Origin: Schlesneria paludicola DSM 18645
GTDB taxonomy: Bacteria; Planctomycetota; Planctomycetia; Planctomycetales; Planctomycetaceae
DNA length: 64,000 nt
Direction of reading: 5' to 3'
NCBI GenBank assembly: GCA_945862235.1
Contig: CAMAYU010000001.1
Span: 1 to 64,000, forward strand
The notes under the pieces were generated by a model. It saw only the letters and a program-made list of their open reading frames with translations. It was not told where the DNA came from and made no database searches. The translations under genes were made by a program, and so were the position numbers. Below are positions 57,671-64,000 of the stretch, one piece after another. Each line of letters opens with the position of its first letter. Position 1 is the stretch's first letter.

Positions 57671-59551
57671 TCAGGGCAGCAGTGTCAGTGTGATGCGGCG
57701 CACGTCCATGACCGACTTGCCGGGGATCTCCAGCGCACGCAAGGTGAGCGGTCCTTGGCCCCGTTCCAACCTGATCTCACCGAGCTTCAGCGGGCGGAAC
57801 TCTTTCATCTGCGATTCGCCGTGGGGGCGAGGCAGCGTGTCTTGGTTCGTGTAGAGCGGCGGGTTCCAGCCGGGAGTGACTTGGCCCGTGAGCCGGCTGT
57901 TGCGGAAGGCCAGTTCCACTTGTGAACCAACGTCCGGCTCGGGGCAGGTGTAGTCGATGACCACTTCGTAGCGACCGGTGGTGTGGACATCGAGCAGCCA
58001 GACCAAGCTGTCCTCTTTTGAGGTCCAGTTCACGAAGTATGAGCAGTTCGGCGCGGGGCTGCTGCGCTTCACGGTGCCGCGCGGTTCGCCATCGCGGGCG
58101 GGGAGCATCGTGATGGGGAATTCGCGATAACCGACGGGGATCGGACGGGGATCCACGGCGTTGCCCGTCACGGCTTTCTTCAACGTCACAAGGTTCGGAG
58201 CGGTGTTCGAGTCCAGGCCGCGACCTCCATTCAACACGTCCTGCCGCCAAGCCAGCACCGCCGCTTTCAATCGCGCGGCGATCTGAGGTTCGCGATCCGT
58301 GATCGGCGTCGTTTGCCCCGGATCGGTCCCCATGTCGAAGAGCTGTCCTTGATCGTCGAGCCGGTGCTGTTGAGTTCTCACGCTGACCTTCCCCGCCCAT
58401 GTGGAGAAGATCATCCGGTCGGACCAGTTGACCTGTTGCTTGAGCAGCAACGGCGAGAGGTCTCGCCCGTCGAGCGACTTGTCACCGACGCGAGGCACGT
58501 CGGCCAGCGCGAGCAGCGTGGGGAGCAGGTCAATCGCACCGGCGATCTGCGTGACGGTCTGATTGGCGGGCAATCGTGCGGGCCAGCGAAGGAAGCATGT
58601 CGAGCGCACGCCCCCTTCATCGGTCGTGCCTTTACGTCCCTTCATGCCGCCATTCCAACGCGCACTGTTCGGGCCGTTGTCCGAAAAGTAGAGGACGATC
58701 GTGTTGTCGGTCAGCTTCCACTCCTCAAGCTTTGCCAGCACACGTCCGACGTTCGCGTCCTGGTTCTCGACCATCGCGAGGGCGCAGCGCGTCTCGTCGA
58801 GAACCTCTTTGTCTGGATCGGTCGCACGCTGCGTGATCGGCTTCGATTTGAACCGCTCCCAATCCCGTTCGGGCGCGGCCCACGGTGAATGGGGCGTGGT
58901 GAACGGGACGTAACAGAGGAACGGCTTCGTCGCGTTGCGGTCGATGAAGTCGAGCGCCTGGTTCGTGCAGAGGTCCACGATGTAGCCCGGCTCGCGCACC
59001 ATCCGACCGTTTCGTTCGAGGGGTGGATCGAAGTACTCGCCCCAATGTCCCGAGCTGTGTCCGTAGTACTCATCGAACCCGCGTGCCATCGGGTGGTACG
59101 GCCACTGGCTGCCGTTGTGCCACTTGCCGAACGCTCCCGTCGCATAGCCCGCCGCCTGGAACGCATCCGCGACGGTCCGTTCATCCAGATCGAGCCGCTC
59201 CTGTCCAGTCGAGACCCCGCGCACCCCGCCGCGCGGGTGATAGCGCCCGGTCAGAAGCTCACCCCGCGTCGGAGCGCAGACGGGACAGACGAAGAACCGG
59301 TCGAGCGTCACGCCACCGCGCGCGATCGAGTCGATGTTTGGTGTGCTGACCTGCGTGTTGCCGTTGCGACTGTAGTCACCCCACCCGGCGTCATCGGCCA
59401 GAAAGATCACGACATTCGGCCGCGAGGCCGCAACGCCGAGTTGGCACTGAAGCGCCGACACGACGATGGCTAACACCGGCCACATGTGGCGAGACAACTC
59501 CCGCGAGATGCGATGAGTCCACGAACTGTGATGCGGGGGGATCGGCTTCAT
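57671..59551 (-). CDS. Sulfatase (arylsulfatase family)
   Basis: RPNVVIFLADDAGWGDYSRNGN; FFVCPVCAPTRGELLTGRYHPR (C-x-x-x-R); ALDFIDRNATKPFLCYVPFTTPHSPW. Confidence 0.95.
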   Translation of the reverse strand: MKPIPPHHSSWTHRISRELSRHMWPVLAIVVSALQCQLGVAASRPNVVIFLADDAGWGDYSRNGNTQVSTPNIDSIARGGVTLDRFFVCPVCAPTRGELLTGRYHPRGGVRGVSTGQERLDLDERTVADAFQAAGYATGAFGKWHNGSQWPYHPMARGFDEYYGHSSGHWGEYFDPPLERNGRMVREPGYIVDLCTNQALDFIDRNATKPFLCYVPFTTPHSPWAAPERDWERFKSKPITQRATDPDKEVLDETRCALAMVENQDANVGRVLAKLEEWKLTDNTIVLYFSDNGPNSARWNGGMKGRKGTTDEGGVRSTCFLRWPARLPANQTVTQIAGAIDLLPTLLALADVPRVGDKSLDGRDLSPLLLKQQVNWSDRMIFSTWAGKVSVRTQQHRLDDQGQLFDMGTDPGQTTPITDREPQIAARLKAAVLAWRQDVLNGGRGLDSNTAPNLVTLKKAVTGNAVDPRPIPVGYREFPITMLPARDGEPRGTVKRSSPAPNCSYFVNWTSKEDSLVWLLDVHTTGRYEVVIDYTCPEPDVGSQVELAFRNSRLTGQVTPGWNPPLYTNQDTLPRPHGESQMKEFRPLKLGEIRLERGQGPLTLRALEIPGKSVMDVRRITLTLLP

Positions 59552-59610
59552 GCTCGGTCTACTCCTTCTGTGTGGTGCAGGGCCAATGCCTTTTTGAGGC
59601 TGGGCAAGAC

Positions 59611-59711
59611 GTAGGGTGGGACCAGCCGCGCTTCGCCGCGCCGGCCCACCATGATTTCCAGCGACTGCATGAGGGTGGGCCGGCGCTCGAAGCGAGCTTG
59701 TTCTACCCTAC
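59611..59711. repeat. Intergenic inverted repeat, family 6
   Basis: GTAGGGTGGGACCAGCCGCGCTTCGCCGCGCCGGCCCACC ... GGGTGGGCCGGCGCTCGAAGCGAGCTTGTTCTACCCTAC. Confidence 0.85.
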
Positions 59712-59744
59712 TTTAAAGAGGCAATGACCAGATAATTGGGTGGC

Positions 59745-61316
59745 CTACTTGGTCGCATTCTTGTTGGGATTGTCAGCAGGTCGATTGGCGGCGCGGCCGT
59801 TTGGCTGGAGCGGATCGTGGCTCTCATTGCGAGTCGGCAGCACCGCACCGACCTCTTTCTGCCAGACGTGCAACTCGTCCGTCAGTTGGCGAACTCGTTC
59901 AGGTTGCTGGGCGGCAAGATTGGTCTGTTCTCCCAGATCATGGCCGAGGTGAAACAGTTCGACGCGCGAATCTTCAAACCACTCGATCAGTTTCCACTCG
60001 CCACGACGAATAGCCGCTCCGGGAGCTCCTCCCTGATTGCCGTAGTGCGGGTAGTGCCAGCACAACGCGCGATCGGAAAGCGATTCGCCTCGCAACAGCG
60101 GCAGCAGGCTGAGGCCGTCGAGCTTCTGATCGGCGGCGGGCTTCGCACCGGCCGCATCGAGCAGTGTCGGAAAGAAATCGGGACTGCTGACGGGAGTGTC
60201 GATCACACGCTCGGCCTTCAGAACGGCGGGCCAACGCACGATAAGCGGTTCGCGAATCCCGCCTTCGTAGAGCCAGCCTTTGCCGCCACGCAGCGGCAAG
60301 TTGGACGTAGGCCAACCCTCACTCGTCGAGAGGCCGCCGTTATCACTCGTAAAGATGACGAGCGTGTTGTCGCGCAGCTTTAATTCGTCGAGCTTCGCCA
60401 AGACCTTGCCGACCGCGAGATCCATCGCTTCGACCATCCCCGCATAGACGGTGTGTTCTTGAACGAGTCTCACATCGCGCGGTTCCTCGCGGCCCCACTT
60501 GGCCTCCAACCCGAGCCGCTGCCGTTTCTCTTCGTACTTCTGTTTCAAGTCGTCACGCGCCATCAGAGGCGTGTGGACTGAGTAGAACGAGAAGTACGCG
60601 AAGAACGGCCGGTCCTTGTTCGCTTCGATGAACTTCGCCGTCTCGTTCGCGAGTCGATCAGGAAGATGCTCGCCCGGTGGCCCGTCCTCCAAACGCGGGT
60701 TGCCGTACTGCGAGAAGTACTGGTTTCCGCCGTACGGGCCGCCGCGATCGTGTCCGCCGCGATTGATGTCGAAGCCTTGGTTCTCGGGCCAGAAGCCCTC
60801 CGGTCCCAGATGCCACTTCCCCGCGAAGAACGTCGCGTAGCCCGCTCCCTTCATCGCTTTGGCCAACGTCGGTGAGTCGAGTTTGAGGCGATCGCGATAG
60901 GGCGCTGGACGCAGCGCCGTGTTGCGGTTCCATTGTGCGGGAGCCGCCGCGCCGATGTAGTCGGTGATGCCGGTTCGCTGCGGCCACTGACCGGACATGA
61001 TGCTGGCCCGCGTCGGTGAACAGACGGGACAGGCGGCGTAGGCGTTCGTGAACCTCGCCCCTTCCCGCGCGAGGCGGTCGAGGTTGGGCGTCTCATAAAA
61101 CGTACTGCCATAGCAACCGAGATCGCGTTGCCCGAGATCATCCGCCAAAAAGAAGACGACGTTGGGCCGAGCCGGATCGTTGGCGGAGAGACCCGCACTC
61201 GGAACGGTCGTGACGGCCTGCAACAGCAGCGCGACGGTGGTGACAAGCATCAGTCGAAATCTTTCTGGAGGTTGGATGGGACGCTGCGACGGAACGATTG
61301 CGGGGAACTCGAACAT
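59745..61316 (-). CDS. Sulfatase
   Basis: RPNVVFFLADDLGQRDLGCYGSTFYETPNLDRLAREGARFTNAYAACPVCSPTRASIMSGQWPQRTGI; GKWHLGPEGFWPENQGFD. Confidence 0.96.
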   Translation of the reverse strand: MFEFPAIVPSQRPIQPPERFRLMLVTTVALLLQAVTTVPSAGLSANDPARPNVVFFLADDLGQRDLGCYGSTFYETPNLDRLAREGARFTNAYAACPVCSPTRASIMSGQWPQRTGITDYIGAAAPAQWNRNTALRPAPYRDRLKLDSPTLAKAMKGAGYATFFAGKWHLGPEGFWPENQGFDINRGGHDRGGPYGGNQYFSQYGNPRLEDGPPGEHLPDRLANETAKFIEANKDRPFFAYFSFYSVHTPLMARDDLKQKYEEKRQRLGLEAKWGREEPRDVRLVQEHTVYAGMVEAMDLAVGKVLAKLDELKLRDNTLVIFTSDNGGLSTSEGWPTSNLPLRGGKGWLYEGGIREPLIVRWPAVLKAERVIDTPVSSPDFFPTLLDAAGAKPAADQKLDGLSLLPLLRGESLSDRALCWHYPHYGNQGGAPGAAIRRGEWKLIEWFEDSRVELFHLGHDLGEQTNLAAQQPERVRQLTDELHVWQKEVGAVLPTRNESHDPLQPNGRAANRPADNPNKNATK

Positions 61317-61562
61317 ATCGAGGCGATGAGATGTTTTACTTCACGTGCTGAGGGAAGAGGTCTTGGAGCGGCGTTGATTTTGGAAGATGATCGCGTTTGG
61401 TGGCGGACGGAGAACGGGCCGGAAGAGTGAGGAGTCAGCGATGACTCGACCGGCATTTTCTGAGGAACAGCGGCGGGTGTTTTCGACACGACCGTTGATC
61501 GGTATGTCGTGATTTGTCCCGAACGGGGCTCGACTGGCTGAAGCAATTCGACTGGCTAGCGA

Positions 61563-61673
61563 CTTGCCGCTCACAGAAAGTTAGGCGAGCGGCAAGAAAA
61601 AGCTTACTCATCAAAGCCTGACGCGCAAGCGAAGGGTGCTCGATGTCCTAGGTTTCGCTTGCGCGTCAGGCTT
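61563..61673. repeat. Two adjacent inverted repeats, the second being family 5 copy 2
   Basis: CTTGCCGCTC..GAGCGGCAAG (61563-61596), then AAGCCTGACGCGCAAGCGAAG..TTCGCTTGCGCGTCAGGCTT (61614-61673). Confidence 0.85.
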
Positions 61674-62113
61674 CAATTGCCGGTACGACAACTTCTGCCG
61701 CTCGCCTTATTGCGTGCCTGTTCCTTATCAGACATCTTCAGAAAAGGAGTTCCGAATCAGTCCGCCGCACACCGCCGCCGAAGTCTGCCGTCACTGCAAT
61801 AACTTCGCCGAATTCTGCGCTGCCATCGCACGACGGCCTCGACCACATTCCGACAAAACACGGCCCCCCATTCGCCACCCTCATGACGCACAACTTCCAA
61901 CACTTCAGCCCGGCATCATTCTTCACCGCGCGAAGTATGACTCTGGCACCTTGCACGCGGCTAAACTTACGTTGAATTATGGTTGTTGAAGGCATGAGAC
62001 TTCAGCAACGTTTCAAACTCTCGCGAGATTCGTCGATCCCCCAACCCTGTTCTGACATTGCTTGGCATTCCCAGCAAGCTGTCGCAATCACTATTTCTGG
62101 ACTCACGCCCACC

Positions 62114-64000
62114 ATGACCTCTTCTCTCGACTCGCTCCTCGATTCTTCCGACTCCACGTTGTGGGAGGTCATCTCCAAAGGGGACGGGCCGCCGGGGGAG
62201 TTGCCTTTGACGGAGGAGATGTTGCTCAACGCTCCTTCTGGCGATTTGTTTGGACTGACGCAGAATGCCGGGATGGGGTGGAAGCCTTCGCAACTGCTGC
62301 GAAAACAGTTTTTGATTCTCAGCACGCAGGGAGGGATTCGGGGCGAGGACGGTAAGCCGATTGCGCTGGGATATCACACCGGGCATTACGAGGTCGGGCT
62401 GCTGATGCGGGCGGCGGCCGAGGAGTTGGATCGGCTGGAGACGTTGCCGTTTGCCGGGTACGTCAGCGATCCGTGCGATGGGAGGACACAGGGGACGGTC
62501 GGGATGATGGACAGTCTGGCCTTTCGCAACGATGCGGCGGTCGTGCTGAAGCGGCTGATCCGGTCGTTGCCGACTCGGCGCGGAGTGATCGGTGTGGCGA
62601 CGTGCGACAAGGGGCTGCCCGCGATGATGATGGCCCTCGCCGCGCAGCATGACTTGCCGTGCGTGATCGTGCCGGGTGGAGTCACGCTGCCGCCCGCGAC
62701 GGGTGAGGATGCGGGGAAGGTGCAGACGATCGGTGCCCGCTTTGCGCACGGAGAGATCACGCTGGAAGAGGCCGCCGAGGCGGGCTGCCGCGCGTGTGGC
62801 TCGCCGGGTGGAGGTTGTCAGTTCCTCGGGACGGCCGCGACATCACAGGTTGTGGCCGAAGCGTTGGGGATGGCGTTGCCGCACTCGGCCCTCGCGCCGT
62901 CGGGCCAGCCGATCTGGCTCGACGCCGCGCGCCGCTCCGCGCGAGCGGTGGTCGAGATGGAACGACTCGGCAAGTCGATGCGTGACGTGTTGAATGCCGA
63001 CGCGATCCACAACGCGATGGTCGTCTTCGCGGCCTGCGGAGGCTCGACGAATCTGCTGCTGCACATTCCGGCCATCGCGTTCGAAGCGAAGCTGACTCGT
63101 CCCACGGTCGAAGACTGGAGCCGTATCAACCGGCAGGTGCCGAGGCTCGTCGATTGCCTGCCCAACGGCCCGGTCGGACATCCGACGGTGAGGTTCTTCC
63201 TTGCGGGAGGCGTTCCCGAACTGATGCTCCATCTGCGGACGCTCGGTCTGCTGAAGCTGGACGCCTTCACGGTCGCGGGCCGGCGACTTGGGGATGTCCT
63301 CGAATGGTGGGAGCGGTCGGAACGGCGAACACGTCTGCGCGAGTTGCTCGTGGAACGCGATGGCGTGGACCCCGACACCGTCGTCATGTCGCCCGCCGCC
63401 GCGCGAGAGAGGGGTCTCACGAGCACCGTCACGTTCCCGCTCGGCAACATCGCGCCGGAAGGCTCGGTCATCAAGAGCACGGCGATCGACAAGAGCGTGA
63501 TCGACGCGGATGGTGTCTACCGCAAGACGGGACCGGCGCGTGTGTTCACTTCGGAGCGTGATGCCATCGCGGCGGTGAAGGGAAAGGGAAAACCAGTAGA
63601 GAAGACGAAAGGCAAAGAGCCCCTCACCCTCGCCCTCTCCCCGCAAGGCCGGGGCGAGGGGACAAAGCAAAACCCGCAATCCGCCAATACTGACCCTCCA
63701 TCCTCTGGCTCTCACCCTTCAGCCTTCGATCATCAACCCAACTTCACACCGATCAAGGAAGGGGACATCATCGTTCTGATGTGTCGCGGTCCGCTTGGCT
63801 GCGGGATGGAAGAGACGTATCAGATCACGTCGGCGTTGCGCTACTTGCCGTTTGGAAAGCATGTGGCGCTGATCACGGATGCGCGGTTCTCGGGAGTCTC
63901 GACCGGCGCGTGCATCGGCCACGTTGGCCCCGAGGCTCTCGACGGCGGGCCGATCGGGAAACTACGAGATGGCGATTTCATCCGGATCGAAATCGACACC
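62114..64000 (+). CDS. IlvD/Edd family dehydratase, YjhG/YagF (D-xylonate dehydratase)-type; truncated by window edge
   Basis: Own translation from ATG 62114: [105 protein letters not shown]...; open to the window end, hence absent from the ORF list. Confidence 0.92.
   Translation, partial: MTSSLDSLLDSSDSTLWEVISKGDGPPGELPLTEEMLLNAPSGDLFGLTQNAGMGWKPSQLLRKQFLILSTQGGIRGEDGKPIALGYHTGHYEVGLLMRAAAEELDRLETLPFAGYVSDPCDGRTQGTVGMMDSLAFRNDAAVVLKRLIRSLPTRRGVIGVATCDKGLPAMMMALAAQHDLPCVIVPGGVTLPPATGEDAGKVQTIGARFAHGEITLEEAAEAGCRACGSPGGGCQFLGTAATSQVVAEALGMALPHSALAPSGQPIWLDAARRSARAVVEMERLGKSMRDVLNADAIHNAMVVFAACGGSTNLLLHIPAIAFEAKLTRPTVEDWSRINRQVPRLVDCLPNGPVGHPTVRFFLAGGVPELMLHLRTLGLLKLDAFTVAGRRLGDVLEWWERSERRTRLRELLVERDGVDPDTVVMSPAAARERGLTSTVTFPLGNIAPEGSVIKSTAIDKSVIDADGVYRKTGPARVFTSERDAIAAVKGKGKPVEKTKGKEPLTLALSPQGRGEGTKQNPQSANTDPPSSGSHPSAFDHQPNFTPIKEGDIIVLMCRGPLGCGMEETYQITSALRYLPFGKHVALITDARFSGVSTGACIGHVGPEALDGGPIGKLRDGDFIRIEIDT
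63620..63666. repeat. Palindromic repeat family 7 in frame within the dehydratase gene
   Basis: CCCTCACCCTCGCCCTCTCCCCGCAAGGCCGGGGCGAGGGGACAAA. Confidence 0.92.

Noticed and set aside
61636-61989. 117-aa ORF between sulfatase and dehydratase genes
   Set aside because: Overlaps inverted repeat family 5, no recognisable domain, no convincing start; probably non-coding.

Overview
GC-rich 64 kb bacterial chromosomal window. Protein families (sulfatases, DUF1080, Gfo/Idh/MocA oxidoreductases, a DUF4159 protein, a formaldehyde-activating-enzyme homolog, PPC-domain proteins) point to a planctomycete; this taxonomic call is inference. About 45 genes are recognisable, mostly housekeeping or metabolic: metG, mdh, bioA, murD, apgM, rpoN, recR, ybaB, dnaX, mtaB, pgm, an SRP RNA and tRNA-Arg(CCT). 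One D-xylonate dehydratase-type CDS runs off the right edge and is missing from the ORF track. Three things stand out. (1) A ~7.2 kb integrated element (37903-45123) is flanked by a 21-bp direct repeat identical to the 3' end of tRNA-Arg(CCT). It carries integrase, excisionase-like HTH proteins, a DnaB-N/RepA-like ATPase, a large inverted-repeat/iteron-like region and a lipoprotein cargo. Its att core lies inside the integrase ORF in matching frame at both ends, so excision would replace the antisense-tRNA-encoded C-terminus with a tail now stranded 7 kb away at attL. (2) Several families of palindromic repeats lie mostly between genes, but some sit in frame inside bioA, an aminotransferase, a dehydratase and the 5' end of a large exported protein. 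(3) A membrane-anchored barnase-like ribonuclease is followed by a barstar-like gene. All calls were made by eye from the sequence and the supplied ORF track; no searches were run.
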